NCBI GenBank assembly: GCA_002104895.1
Contig: MCFG01000145.1
Location: 81,878-145,877 of the forward strand
Source: Anaeromyces robustus
Taxonomy: Eukaryota > Neocallimastigomycota > Neocallimastigomycetes > Neocallimastigales > Neocallimastigaceae
Length of the DNA: 64,000 nt
Direction of reading: 5' to 3'
In this document: positions 1-15,482 of the stretch, piece after piece
Numbering within the stretch: the first letter of the stretch is position 1
Layout: each line of letters begins with the position of its first letter
Notes under the pieces: generated by a model
Seen by the model: only the letters and a program-made list of their open reading frames with translations
Database searches by the model: none
What the model was told of the DNA's origin: nothing
Position numbers and translations under genes: made by a program

Positions 1-916
1 TGCTATTGATACTTCAGGTAAAATAAATCGATAATTATATATAAATTATTTGATAGAGATAGAAATTTATATAATTAAAATAATTAAATAAAAAATATAG
101 TTGATTTAATAATTGTAAATTTATATTATTGATATACATTTGAAGAACATAGTAGATATGCTGTTAATTGGGCATTAAATCATTTCATTAATAAAGAAAA
201 TGATTTAGTTATTTTTGTTAATGTTAGAGATTCTGTTCCAAGTATGCTATAACAGTTTTTTATTATTTTTCCTTTTTCTTTTTTTTTTTTCATTTTATTA
301 TTATCCTATTATTCAAATTTTTTTCAGATTAAATTATTTACTATTAATATGATTTTATGTATAAATATATATATTGATATTAATCGAATATTTTTTATTA
401 GCCATTAATTCAGATACTGATGAAAAGGTTTATGAGACATATATTATATTTTATATAGTTAAATTAATTTAAACGTTATATAATAAACTAATTAAAAATT
501 ACAATTATTCTAATAATTATTGTAATTATTCTATAAAAAATATTAGAATAGAATAGCTTCTCATGAACTTCTTAAAGATTATTTAAAAATCTATCAAGAT
601 TTAAAGGTAAATTTAAATATTTATATTAATAAAATAATAAAAAGAAGATTTTGATTCATATATTTTTTTTATATATGATAAAAAAATATAGTTCTCTTGT
701 AAAGCTGTTTCAATGAAGGGTGAACCAAAGATTGAAATTGTTCGTAAGGCTAATGAAATTGGTGCTGATTTATTAATTATGGGTAGTCGTGGTATGGGTT
801 CTTTTAAAAAGTAAGTATTATTTATAATTTATTTTATTATGGGTTAAAAAAAAAAATAAACGTTGTTATATAAAACACATATATATAAAATCATAATATA
901 TATATTTTGATTATAA

Positions 917-965
<49 letters not shown>

Positions 966-1188
966 TAATTAAAAAAAAATAATTAATAAATTATAATAAT
1001 TAATAAAAAAAAGAGAAAAACATAAAAAAAATGGAATTATTCATTATTTTTATATATTGTATTTTTATATTATAATTTTTTTTCTATATGATATAAAAAG
1101 AATGTTTGTCGGATCAGTCTCTGAATATTGTGTCAATAATGCCGATTGTCCAGTTCTTATTGTTAAGAATACACCAAAACATGCTTAA
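1..1188 (+). CDS. Universal stress protein (UspA family), 5' end outside the window
   Basis: Exons read as 1-17, 146-241, 402-427, 547-606, 692-810 and 1101-1188, with all phases consistent and the stop at 1186-1188. The visible product is about 134 residues. It begins with the first-strand motif AIDTSEHSRYAVNWAL and ends CPVLIVKNTPKHA. The nucleotide-binding signature of ATP-binding UspA proteins, G-x2-G-x9-G-S, is present as GSRGMGSFKKMFVGS across the last junction. UspA proteins of about 150 residues are small cytosolic alpha/beta ATP-binding folds linked to stress survival, and form dimers. Only the first few residues should be missing, in an exon left of position 1. The donor at 428 (GTTTAT) is weaker than the others, so the exon 3/4 border is the least certain. 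The family call is confident; the physiological role is not known from sequence. Confidence 0.9.
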
Positions 1189-2091
<903 letters not shown>

Positions 2092-3264
2092 ATGAAGGTA
2101 ATTTTAACAATAATACATATTTTTGTTCTAGATTGTAAAAAAAAAGAACTAGAAATTAATTATACATTCAATTTTATAATTAATTATTAATTTATTTCTA
2201 GTTTTTCTTATAATTTTTATAAATATATGTATATTGTTATTAATGTTATTGCTTTTTATTAAGCACGCAATATTTTTTTTTAAAAAACAAGAATGAATTT
2301 AAATTTTTAATAATTAATTAAAATCTTTGATATTTCATTAATGCATTTTTTTTTAAAAAGGTAGCAGTTGTTGGATGTTGTCATGGGACAATGTCATCTT
2401 TATATTCGTCTATAAGGAAAACAGAAAATGTTTATAACATAAAAGTTGATTTGGTTATAATTTGTGGTGATTTTCAGGTAATAAAATATATTTAGAAAAA
2501 AAATAATTTGGAACAATCTTTATAATTGAAATTTCCATTTTATTAATAAAATAAAAACTAAAGATTTCTCCATATTATTTTTTTAATAAAAATTTATAAT
2601 TGAAATTTCTATTTTATTAATAAAATAAAAAGTAAATTTTTATTAATTGTTTTTCATTGCTAATTATAAATTATTTTTATATTTATTATATATATATTAA
2701 ATAATATATGATTTTAAAAAATATAAAAATATATTTTATTGAATTGTTGATTGAATTTTTTTTTAACCAATAATATTTTTTTTTACTTAATATAATATAA
2801 AAGAGTGTAAGAAATGAAACAGATTTAAAATGTATTAATTGTCCAGATAAATACAAAACAATAGGTGATTTTCATAAATATTATTCTGGTGAAATTCTTG
2901 CACCATATATGACTATCTTTATTGGAGGAAATCATGAATCATCAAATTATCTAAGTGAATTGTATTTTTTTTTTTTTTTTTTTTAATTTTATATTATAAA
3001 TATAAAATTAAATCATTTATAAATATTATTATAAATATCCATATAATTAATATAATATGTGTTTAATCATTTTTATTTTATTTTATATTATTATACTATA
3101 ATACAAAAATAAAAAAGATATTATGGTGGTTGGGTTTGTAAAAATATATATTATATGGGTTGTTCAGGTGTTGTTAATTTTAATGGTCTTCGAATTGCAG
3201 GAATATCAGGAATTTTTAAAGATAATCATTTTGATATGGGTAAAAATATAAATAATAATAATGA

Positions 3265-3313
<49 letters not shown>

Positions 3314-4247
3314 GATATCATTACTACTATTATTATATATATATATTTTATAATATATAAAAATATTAAATTTTTATTGTTATATACGATATTACGGTTT
3401 TATATATATATATGTTAATATTTCTGTCATATTAATTTATTATATTAAAAATTTTTTAAAGGCCAATACGAGAAAATTCCATATAATAGTTCTACTATAA
3501 GAAGTATATATCATGTTAGAAAATTTAATTGGCAAAAATTAATGCAGGTAAATTATTTTTTAATATTATCTTTTTGTATTTTAGTATTTTAATTAGTTTT
3601 TTTTTAAATACTTAAATATTTTTTTTTCTTTTTTTCTATAAAAAAAAAAAAACATAACATATTAATTGATTGATATATATTTTTTAATTACCAATTTTTT
3701 ATTCTTTAAGATTGAGGAGCCAGTAGATATAATGATTTCTCATGATTGGCCTACAGGAATACCATTTTATGGAAATTATAATTATTTATTAAGAAGAAAA
3801 GAATTTTTCAAGCAAGATGTAATTTAATATATAGATATAGAAATATTTTTTTATAAACAATAAAATAAGAAAGAAAATTATATATATACTAATATTTATT
3901 CTTATTATTATTATTATTATATTCATTTATTTAACATTAATATTAATATTGATAATAGATGTATAATTATAATCTAGGAAGTATACCTAATAATGATCTT
4001 TTAGTATGTTTAAAGCCATCTTATTGGTTCTCAGCACATCTTCATTGTAAATTTGCAGCAATTGTTCACCATGATAATTTAAATCATTATTTCCCAACTT
4101 ATTTATCAGAAAGTCAACCAAATTTTAATCTTCAATCAAATCAAAATTCTGGAGAAAACACAAATATCAATGATCAATTAAATTCACAACAAGCAAATAA
4201 AAAATTAAAAATTGAAAACCCTGATGAAATTGTTATGGATGATATTG

Positions 4248-4302
<55 letters not shown>

Positions 4303-5223
4303 AACTATTAATAATTCAGATGAAATAATGATTGAAGAAGATAATAATGTCAAAAATCTAAATAAAGAGAAAGGCGATACAAATACAGATTTAAATGAAA
4401 ATGAAAATAAAAATGAAGATGAAAGTAAAAAAGAAAAAGAGAATGATGAAAGTCAACCAATAGATAATGCTGAAAATAAAGGTGAAAATATTAAAGAAGG
4501 TGAAGAAAAAGAAAAAGATATAGCAATTACTACAACTACTTCTAATACATCAAATAAAAATAATGATGAAAATAATAAAGATGAAAATAATTTAAAAAGA
4601 AAACTTAATATTGAAGATACAGAAGAAAAATCAAATTCAGATGATTCCACAAGTCATAAAATAACTAAATTTTTGGCATTAGATAAATGCCTTCCTAAAA
4701 GACAATTTTTACAAGTATTTATTTATTTATTTATTTATTTTTTTTTAATTGGTTTTATTTCAATATAATAAATTTTATGATAATATATAATATAATATAC
4801 ATTAATATTATTTTTTTTTTCTTTTTTTTTTTTTTTTTAATTAATTAATTTTATTAATATTAATATTGAAAATGATAAATATAAATAAATAAATAAAAAA
4901 ATAAATAAAATCATAATATAAAGATTATAGATATTCCATCTAAATTAGATAAAGACCAAACAAATAATGAAAAGGAAACTGAAAATCAAGAAGATCAAAA
5001 TACTACAGAAGAAGAACCAAAATTTAAATTTGAATATGATATAGAATGGTTAGCAATTACACGAGCTTTTAATAAATATTCTTTATTTGAATCAAATCCA
5101 GTAAATATACCCTCTATAAGTGAAATGAAAAGGTATTTTTTTTTTTATATTTATATTAATAATATTTATATAATAAATCATTTAATTACATATGATATTT
5201 TTATATATTTATGTACATTAATA

Positions 5224-5255
<32 letters not shown>

Positions 5256-5484
5256 TTCAAATAAAATAAAAAATTAATAAAAAATAATTAATTGTAATAT
5301 TAATTTTTTTTATATATCAGTGAAATTGACAAAGAAAAGAATTGGATTCAAGAGCACCTTTCAGGTAAAACAATAATTATATTTATTTATTTATTTATAA
5401 TACAAAAAAAAATTATTATAAAAATATTTAAAATTGAATGAAATAATGAAGTAAAATAATAATCAATTAAAATATCATTTATAT

Positions 5485-5547
<63 letters not shown>

Positions 5548-5835
5548 CAAATATAGAAATTAATTTAAATATATATAAAAATGAATTTGTTCAAACTGCT
5601 CCATATTATCCTGATAATGCAGAACAAGGTAATTTTATTTATTAAATTATTTATTTATGAAAAATATTATTTATATTGAATTTATATATAAGATATTAAC
5701 ATTTTTTATACAAAATATAAAATAAAAAAAATATATATATATATATAAAATAAAAAAAAATAAGATAAATCATTTGAAAATCCACAAACTAAAAAATTCT
5801 GTGAACAAATATCAATTGATATGCCACCTTTATAA
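2092..5835 (+). CDS. DBR1: Lariat debranching enzyme Dbr1
   Basis: Eleven exons: 2092-2097, 2361-2477, 2804-2961, 3118-3239, 3462-3547, 3711-3818, 3959-4714, 4924-5132, 5321-5364, 5557-5628, 5765-5835 (582 residues). Dbr1 is the nuclear metallophosphoesterase that hydrolyses the 2'-5' branch of excised intron lariats. Its metal-binding motifs are visible in order: GCCHG near residue 8 (with the Cys typical of Dbr1), CGDFQ, GGNHE, SHDWP and SAHLHCKF. The family-specific strings YYSGE and GGISGIFK are also present. Exon 7 carries an insertion of about 170 residues (poly-Asn, then Lys/Glu-rich) between the catalytic domain and a C-terminal region with the conserved [10 protein letters not shown] stretch, which explains the length relative to yeast Dbr1 (about 400). 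The first exon is only two codons (Met-Lys) and was chosen because VAVVGCCHG must follow immediately. The gene is convergent with the CBF1-like gene. Confidence 0.96.
2520..2631. repeat. Short tandem duplication inside DBR1 intron 2
   Basis: A 39-40 base sequence starting TTATAATTGAAATTTC occurs at about 2520-2559 and again at 2593-2631 with few differences, about 73 bases apart. It lies wholly within the intron. Confidence 0.8.
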
Positions 5836-5850
5836 TTTCCTTCTTTTATA

Positions 5851-6055
5851 TGATTTTATTTTATTATTATTATTTAATACTTAAATTTATTTATTTTATT
5901 TTATTATAATTATTTAATACTTAAATATATTTATTTTATTTTATTTTATTTTATTTTATAATTATTATTTAATACTTAAATATATTTATTTTATTTTATT
6001 TTATAATTATTATTTAATACTTAAATATATTTATTTTATTCTATTTTATTTTATT
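5851..6055. repeat. Imperfect tandem repeat in the DBR1 3' flank, about 4 copies
   Basis: Units of roughly 45-60 bases share the core ATTTAATACTTAAATATATT followed by TTTTATTTTATT. They begin just after the DBR1 stop, so they probably fall in its 3' UTR or terminator region. The rest of 5836-6673 is AT-rich spacer between two convergent stops, with no gene seen. Confidence 0.8.
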
Positions 6056-6673
6056 TTTTTCTTTTTTTTTTTTTTCAACAAATTTTTTCCCTATTATTTT
6101 TAATATATATATAAGACTAATTTGTTACTATTAAATTCATTGTACTATTTCGCCGATATTTATTATTTATTATTTATTATATTTATATCACACAATAACA
6201 TACAGATTCGTAAAAAATAACATGAATAAATAAACATAAGAGAAAAAAAAATCTTAAAAATAAAACAGAATAAATATAATAAAAAAAAAATTAATAAAAA
6301 AAAGTATATTTTAAATATTATTTTTGAATTTATTGAGATATTATTATAATTAATTGTTATAAATATATTTACAATAATAAACTATTTATTATTATTACTA
6401 GTGTTATTATTATTATTTAAAAATTAAATGTTACAAATAAAAAAAAAAAAAGTTTATATATGCATTATTAAAAATGTTGGGAGAAAAAAAAATAATAGTT
6501 TTTCTTTCATGTATTTCAAAATACAAGTTAAATAATTTTACGATTATTTGTTCTAATGTATTATATTAACTTTTTTTTTTTTCTTTTTTAATTGCTATAT
6601 ATAAAAACAAAGAATTCTATTTTATATGAATTAAATATTTAAGCATTATATTATTATTTAAAAAAATTTTTAT

Positions 6674-7814
<1,141 letters not shown>

Positions 7815-8197
7815 ATTACTAGGAATTAATAATTATGAGAATATTATAAATATATATTAATTAGTATAATATGATATTAAGAAAGATTTAGAGTATTTTA
7901 ATATTAATAAATAATATATTATATTAAAATGAACTTTTTATACTATTAATATTTTTATATAATATAAAACAATTAAAAGTATTATTTTAAAAATAAGATG
8001 GCATTGTTAATTTTAAGATTATTAAATATATATGTAAATCTTTCATCGTCAAAATACCATTATAACTTTTATATAGCTTTTATATTTATACTTTTTGTTT
8101 TATATAGTAATAAAATTCTATGAAGGAAATTTTATTTTTTCTTTTATTATTTTATTCTTATTGTTATTTTTATTCTTATTATATTTTATTCTATTCT

Positions 8198-8228
<31 letters not shown>

Positions 8229-8416
8229 GAAATTCTACTTTATCATTAAACAAAAATAAATTAACTTAAAAATAAAAAGATATTATAATATTTGGAATAG
8301 TTTGATATTAACTTACTTTTAAAAATTTCTATACTACCACTTTCTTTTTTTTTATTAATATATTTCTCTTGTATGTAATTTAAATTTACTTTGAAAGTTT
8401 AAAAAAATAGTTATGA

Positions 8417-8441
8417 TACCAACGTGACGGACTTGTGGTTT
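8417..8441. promoter_or_regulatory. GC-richer island upstream of the CBF1-like gene
   Basis: A 25-base stretch beginning ATACCAACGTGACGGACTTG stands out from its AT-only surroundings about 600 bases upstream of the CBF1-like start codon. Its reverse strand reads GTCACGTT, one base from the Cbf1 consensus RTCACRTG. This could be an autoregulatory site. That is inference from one near match. Confidence 0.25.
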
Positions 8442-9178
8442 TATATTTTCAATTTATAATTTATATTTAAATATTAAATAAAAAATTAAAAATAAAAAAA
8501 AGAAAAAAAAACTGATATTATTATTATTATTTATATAATTTTTTATTATTTACTATTATGAGAATAATAATTATTTTTATTTATATTATTTATTTTTTAA
8601 ATATTTTATTAATTATTATGATTTATTATGGTGTTAAGAGTGTATTAAGCTATTCAATAATATATAAACAATGTAAATTAAAATATATTAAATATATATT
8701 AATATTATATATTGTAAATATATAAATATTAGATAATTCGTTTTAAATACATTAATTCATTGATTACATAATGTATTTTATATGAAAAAATAAAAAACAA
8801 ATTGAAAATAATATATGATTTAATATATTAATAAAAATTTTATTTTTTAGTCATTTGACTTGTATTGTGATTATTGATAGGAAAATATAAATATTTAATT
8901 ATATATATTTTTAGATAATCATGTGATATGACCAATATGATTATATTTTTGTGTTTACTTCTTTCTATTTCAAAATTTTTAACCATAACATATAAAATAT
9001 TATTTATAATTATTTTTCTAAAAAATATTTCTACTTATTTTTATTTTTCATTTCTTTTTGTTGTGCTATAAAATAAATATAAAAAAATAGGAATAAAGTG
9101 TTATAAAATAAAATAAATGGATAAAAAATAAATAATACAAATAAAATGAAATTATAAGTTATATTAATATTTTGTTAT

Positions 9179-9365
9179 TTTTGGTTTATTTTATTTTTTT
9201 TGGTTTATTTTATTATTTGGTTTATTTTATTTTTTTGGTTTATTTTATTTTTTTGGTTTATTTTATTATTTGGCTTATTTTATTTTTTAGTTTATTTTAT
9301 TTTTTTGGTTTATTTTATTATTTGGTTTATTTTATTTTTTATTTTATTTTATTTTATTTTTTTTT
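9179..9365. repeat. Tandem repeat of a TTTGGTTTATTTTATTTTT unit
   Basis: About nine copies of a 17-21 base unit, varying in the T-run length. Forward frames read repeating Val/Leu-Tyr-Phe-Ile, which is an artefact. Confidence 0.9.
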
Positions 9366-9869
9366 TTAACATTTATTATATATTTATATTTTCTTTTTAT
9401 TTATTATTATTTATTTTATTTTATATATATTCATTTCTAATATCTTTAAATATTTTCAGTATTCTATAATAATACTATAATACACAAAAAAAAGTATATG
9501 TTTAAATAAAATATAGAATATAGATCTCTTTCATATTATTGGATTCCACAAAAAAAAAACGTAAATAGTCATGTGGAGTGGATAGAATATATAAAAAATT
9601 GAACCTTTTAATGATTAAAGAATTTTTATTTTTCCCTTAATAAAAATATATAATGTTATTATTAATGAACGTAATATTAATGGTAAAACAATGATAAACT
9701 TTATATCTACAAAATAAGCTTTACATGTAAACTTGAGTTTTTTATTTTCTATTAATAATGTATTTTCTTATTTTATATTAAAAAACTAAGATCATACTTT
9801 TAACAGAAAAAAACTAATTTCCTGAAAAAGTTAAAACATAACATTTATAGCAGTAAAGAAATAAATAAT

Positions 9870-10290
9870 CAGTTATAGTCAATCATTACTGTAGAAGAAT
9901 TTATTTGAATCAGTAAATAATAAAATATAACTCATAAGACTTCATTAATGATACTAATTGGATATTAAAGAAAGATGTATAAATTGTACAATTTTTTTAG
10001 AAAATATATCAATTTTAAAATATAATTTACGGAAATAGTAATAATTCCATCATATTTAAGCTTCAATACTTCCCTACTTTGCCTTTTGAAAAATAAGATT
10101 AATGAATTATTGACATTTAAAATAACTATAGGGATTGTGCAGGTAGGCAATATATTAAACATAAAATTTTCAATAAATAAGCTAAGATATACAAAAAAAA
10201 CACCAAATTATTGTTTGTCTCATGTAAAGAAACAATAAATAGTTATTTACTGTTTCATTATATATTAGACATAATGAAACAAATATATCC
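9870..10290. other. Compositionally richer patch, possible relic of a coding or mobile sequence
   Basis: This stretch has more balanced base use than its flanks. An open frame of about 70 codons on the plus strand ends near 10235 (containing ITIGIVQVGNILNIK), and a 65-codon frame lies opposite at 9965-10162. Neither resembles a family I recognise and both lack splice or start support. At its right end, 11-base inverted repeats TGTTTCATTAT/ATAATGAAACA (10251-10261, 10271-10281) enclose 9 bases. A decayed transposon or pseudogene is possible, as is plain non-coding DNA. Confidence 0.2.
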
Positions 10291-10740
10291 TAAGTGATTT
10301 GGAGGAGTAAAATTAAAAATGTATAATATATTTGTCAAAAAATATTAAACTTTATATTTTTGACTTGTTAGTATTAAAAAAATTTATAATATCACTAATA
10401 TAACACAATGTCTTCCGAGGATTAATACGAAAAACAAACTATTCCATTAATGTATTGTTTTTTTTTTTTTTTGCTTTTTTTTAAGGATTACTAAAAGTAA
10501 TATGTTTAAATAAAACAAATAAAGAATGTATATAATAATTAACTAGTAAAATATTTGGATTTAATAATATATCTATTTTTTTATTAAAATAATAACATTA
10601 TTAGTATCATTATGATATGTATTTATTTTAATTACTTCAGTTTATTTTATTTTATTTACATCAATATTTTTTTAATTTTTTTATTCTATTGATTTATTTT
10701 ATAAATATAGATATAAAATTCATTTTAGAATATAAAAAAT

Positions 10741-10851
10741 TAACTGGAATAATAAAAAAGTTTATTCAATAGATAAATACATAAAAAATTAATAAACTAA
10801 TAAAAATTTTAAAAATTATATATTGAATAAACTTTTTTATTATTCCAGTTA
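10741..10851. repeat. Perfect 31-bp inverted repeat with 49-base spacer
   Basis: The arm at 10741-10771 starts TAACTGGAATAATAAAAAAG. The arm at 10821-10851 is its exact reverse complement, ending TTATTATTCCAGTTA. The spacer is AT-only. The element resembles a tiny MITE or a cruciform-forming hairpin. No target-site duplication is obvious. Confidence 0.85.
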
Positions 10852-11666
10852 AGTATAAAATTTTAAATTTTATTAGTCATTAAGATTATAAATAAATATA
10901 TTAAATTTAAATATAAAAGTTACACAAACATTTTTAGGAAAAATATAAAAAAAGCATTAGATTTACAATAATAATTATTCTTATATAATACTTGAAAGTA
11001 TAATGAATTTGTGTTTTTTTAATAATTAATAAAAAATATTTTAAATATATTTTATTTTATATTTATATTTCTTTTATTAATCACCTTATTATATATTAAA
11101 TAATTATACTAAGAAAAAAAGGGATATATTTTTGTATTCTTTTATTCTATTATTATTATTTTGTTTTTTGTGTAATAAAGTTGTATAAAAAAAAGAGATA
11201 TTTTTATTATTAAAAATATTATTATAATTAATAATTTTATATAATAATAAATATTTTAATTAAATAATTAATTATATAATATTTATAATTATAGGTAGAT
11301 TTTAATTATTAATTAATATAATGTTTATAATAATTTAAAACATTTTTAAATATGGCTTTAAATTATTCAATTAATAATAATATTTTTTTTTTTTTTAAAA
11401 TTGTTTTTTTCTATAAAATTTAAAAAGAAAATGTTTTTATTGAATTATAGTTTATTTTTGTAAATTTATTATTTTTTTATAAATTTTTAACTTATTTTAA
11501 TAATTTATATTATTTACTGTATATGTTATTAAGTTATAATAATAATACAAAACATATAAATGTAAAGAAATAAAACTTATAAAATGCAATTTTGATTTAA
11601 ATAAGCAATTCAATTTCAGTAAAATAAAAATATTTTTTTTTTAAAGAAAATATTGTATAATAATAA

Positions 11667-11706
<40 letters not shown>

Positions 11707-11935
11707 CAATAAAAAATGAATTTCAAGAAATATTTGAATATTTATTGTTAATTATATAATTTATATAGATTTTTTGAATTCTTTTTCCGTTTGTTATTAT
11801 TGATAACTTTAATTACATTAATTATAACAATATACATATAAAAGAATTCTTTACTACAAATAATTAAATATAAATCATATATATAATTATGTACAAGTAC
11901 ATTATAAATTATGAAAATTTTAAAACAAAAAAACA

Positions 11936-11966
<31 letters not shown>

Positions 11967-12048
11967 TAAAACAGAAAATTTAAAAATATTTATTTAATAT
12001 ATACATATAAACATTTAAAACATTTTACATTTAAAAAATAAAACAAAA

Positions 12049-14694
12049 ATGATTAACATATATAAAATAGTAGATTGTATTATTGTAGGATGTCAAATAA
12101 TAATAACTCCTATACATAATCACTGGTTTTATTGGATGTTATTATGTTTGATTTTTTCAAAAGGTCGATATCGTTCATTTTCGACTGTTATTCTAATCTT
12201 AAATTGGGCATTTAGGTCACTGGCTGATGTAATTGACCAATATCCATCATTTTATAAAATAAATAATATTGATAGTTTAAAAAAAATTAATTATTGGAAA
12301 CTATATGATAGACATATTGTTTCTTTAAATTATTTAGCAGAAATTATATCTGATTGGTAAAATTTCAAATAATTATTTTTCATTTTATATATATCATATT
12401 ATTATTATATAAATATATATTTTTTGTTTTATATTATATATGAACTAAAACATATGTTTTTGTTTAATATAAATTAATATATAAATTAATATATAAATTA
12501 ATTATAAATATATATTTGTATATTAATATTATAATTATGATTTTTTTTTTTTTTTTTTTTTTTTTAATTTTTAATTTAATAATTACATTTAATGAAGGTA
12601 TCCGGTATGTACAATATCAAATATTATTATAGACCCTTTATATTTCAAAATAGCAGCTAGCACTTGTCTATTTTATAATATTACAAAGTTACTACCAATA
12701 GTTCATTTTCAATTTAATTATGATACTTGTGATCAGTATAACACTAAAACTGAATGTTTGAAATATCCATTTTGGATATTTTGGACTGAGTTACAATTTT
12801 TTATAGAGATAGGAACTCTATTGTATTATCTTACCTGTTTAGTAATACTAGATAAAGAAAAGAGTGCATATTATAAAAAAGGTATATTTTTTTTTTACTT
12901 ATAAATATACATATACATCCATATTTTTATTTAAATAATTATGAATATACATGAAAAATGTTTAATACTAATATTAAATTACTGTTATTGTTATTATTGT
13001 TATTAAATTTATTTACAGCTATAAAAAACCAATCAGTATTACAAAATTTTAAGTTATATTCTCGTTATAGGTTAGTTAAATAATATCATTTTAATTAATT
13101 ATTATTTAATATTAATAAAATAATAAAAAAAATTACTATTATATATATTAATTTTATTATTTTTATATGAATACTCTTTTTATATTTTATATTTGATAAT
13201 AAAAATAAATAATAATAATTATAATAAATATAATTATATAGAATACAAATTTTATGTATGATATCAGTAATATTATCATTTACAGTTATTCCAACAGGGT
13301 TATTAATAAAAAATATTGTTCCTTTTCATTTGGAATCACTAAGAAATTTACTTAAAACTTTCAGTTATTTAATTATGTATTTTGATAGAATATTATTTTA
13401 TAATTTTGGTGATGACAGTACTAATTTTGGAAGTAACGAAGAAAGTTATATTAATGTAAAAAAGAATAAAAAATTACAAAGAAATCTTTCGAATGTCCAA
13501 AAACCAAATAATTTATATATTCAAGGTGATATTGGATCTTCACCTACTTATTTTAGTTCAAAAAATAAAGATTATATGTTTTTTTCTCGTGGAGAAACAT
13601 CTAATGTCAATATCAATATCAACAATATATCAAATATTGATTTAAATTCAGCCATTAAAAGTAATCATATTTCTAACAATGCTGAAAATGACGAGAATAA
13701 TGAAAATGACAAAAATAATGAAAACATTTATTTAAAAAATAATGAATTATATAAAACCATCCATAAAAATAACGTTGTATCACCTATAAGTACTGATGTA
13801 AATTATTCTTTAGCAAGTCCTGGTAAATTTTCAAATACATCAGATAATATTAGTCCAATTAGTTCATATTCAGATCGAAGAAGATTAACTGATAGTAATA
13901 GATATAAATTAGGAAGTGAAGTAGAAGAAGAAGAAGAAAACGATGATTTGCATAGTCCATTAAAATATAGATCAGAAATATATGATATACCTTCTTCCTC
14001 TGAACAATTAGATGAAATTAATAAAGCATTAAAAAAGAATTATTTGTATCATATTCTTCATCCATTTAAAAAAGGAAAAAATAATAATAATTTGGATTTA
14101 AATATATCATCTGATAAGAAAAATAACTATAATAATAAAAAATTTTTAAATAGAGGATTGGATACATTTACAGAATCAAGTGAATGTAGTAGTATGAATA
14201 GTAAAGGAAGTAAAATATCTCAAAAAGAATTTTCATTTTATCATAGTAATGTGCCAACGCCAAAAATACAATCCAGTAAATTTAGTTTAAATACTGATAC
14301 TAGTAGTAGCAATTCACCTACATTCTATATAAATAATAATAAAAATAATACTAATACAAATAATAATAATAATAATAATAATAATGGTAGTAATCGTAGT
14401 ATTCATTACCATCATAATAGTAATGAAGTAAGTCTTACTACAGATTCAACAGTTTCTTCATTATTACGTTCTACTTTGAATTATCCTTCGCCAAAAGAAA
14501 AATCCTTAGATAGATCTATTATTGAAAGATCTTTTGATAAATATACTGATTATAATAATAGTAGTATATTTGAAGATGATAATAGTATTAATAATGTTAA
14601 AAATGTTAATCGTATGTTACAAAAAATGTCTGCATTAAATGTCAAGGATAAAGTTTATCAAGTTAAAAAAAATAAAAAGAAAAGTAACCATTAA
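12049..14694 (+). CDS. Seven-helix membrane protein with long Asn/Ser-rich tail (paralogue A)
   Basis: Exons 12049-12356, 12598-12881, 13019-13070 and 13242-14694; 698 residues. The first 270 residues hold about seven hydrophobic helices, including one with the motif P-x-x-N-x-W-x-Y-W (PIHNHWFYW), a second with an Asp (RSLADVID), a Cys-containing loop (YDTCDQYNTKTEC) before FWIFWTELQFFIE, and a last helix ending YFDRILF. The remaining 430 residues are hydrophilic, rich in Asn and Ser, and look disordered and cytosolic. I do not recognise a named family. The neighbour at 16916 shares the same motifs in the same order, so the pair is a tandem duplication. Exons 2 and 3 were placed by that alignment and by phase. 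A receptor-like role is possible from topology only. Confidence 0.75.
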
Positions 14695-15334
14695 TAGAAA
14701 ATAAACAAACAAATAAATAAACAAATAAATAAATAAACAAATAAATAAATAAATAAATAAATAATATAAAAGTAAAACTGAAAATTAAAATAAAATAATA
14801 AATTCATATGAATACAAAAATAATAAATTTCAAAAGAAATATATAAATATATAATATAAATTATATAAGTTGATTTAGTATATAAATTCATATCAATAAA
14901 CTCAAATAATAATAATAATAATAATAATAATTTATATATATATATATTAATTATTGTAATATGATAAAGAGTATAATAAATAAATAAACAAATAAATGAA
15001 AAAATAAATAAATAAAAAAATAAATAGATGAATAAATAATAAAAATAAAATATAAAATATTAAATTGAAATAATAATTAATAATACTATTATTACTGATG
15101 TAACATTTTTGATTGTTATTAATTATTATTATTTTATTTTATTTTATTTAATTAATATTTGTGTTTTAAAAAATTATTTTATTTTATTAATTATTTGTGT
15201 TTTCATTAAACAACACACCTTTTCTTTTTATTATTCTTATCTTTCATTTTATTTAAAATTTATTTTTATAAAAAAAAAAAAAAACAAGCATTTTTTATAG
15301 AAATAAATTTTAAATAAAATGAGTTTTTTTTTTT

Positions 15335-15414
15335 AAATCACAATTTTAAAAATTATACATTTGTGTTTCTTTTTTTTTTTAAATCAAAATTTTAAAAATT
15401 ATACATTTGTGGGT

Positions 15415-15455
<41 letters not shown>

Positions 15456-15482
15456 AAAATTTAAAAATTATATAAATTTGTG
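15335..15482. repeat. Three tandem copies of an AAATCAAAATTTTAAAAATT unit
   Basis: Copies at 15335-15365, 15381-15411 and 15450-15482, each ending in ATTTGTG and preceded by a T tract. The T tract grows from about 10 to over 30 bases before the last copy. Confidence 0.85.

Larger units (their letters stand above)
7815..12048. other. 4.2-kb intergenic region, no convincing gene
   Basis: Runs from the start of the CBF1-like gene to the first 7-helix gene. It holds homopolymer tracts, a 19-base tandem repeat, a perfect inverted repeat and one compositionally richer patch, each listed separately. The part next to 7815 should include the CBF1-like promoter. A poly(A) tract of about 35 bases lies at 11670-11705. 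Confidence 0.65.
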
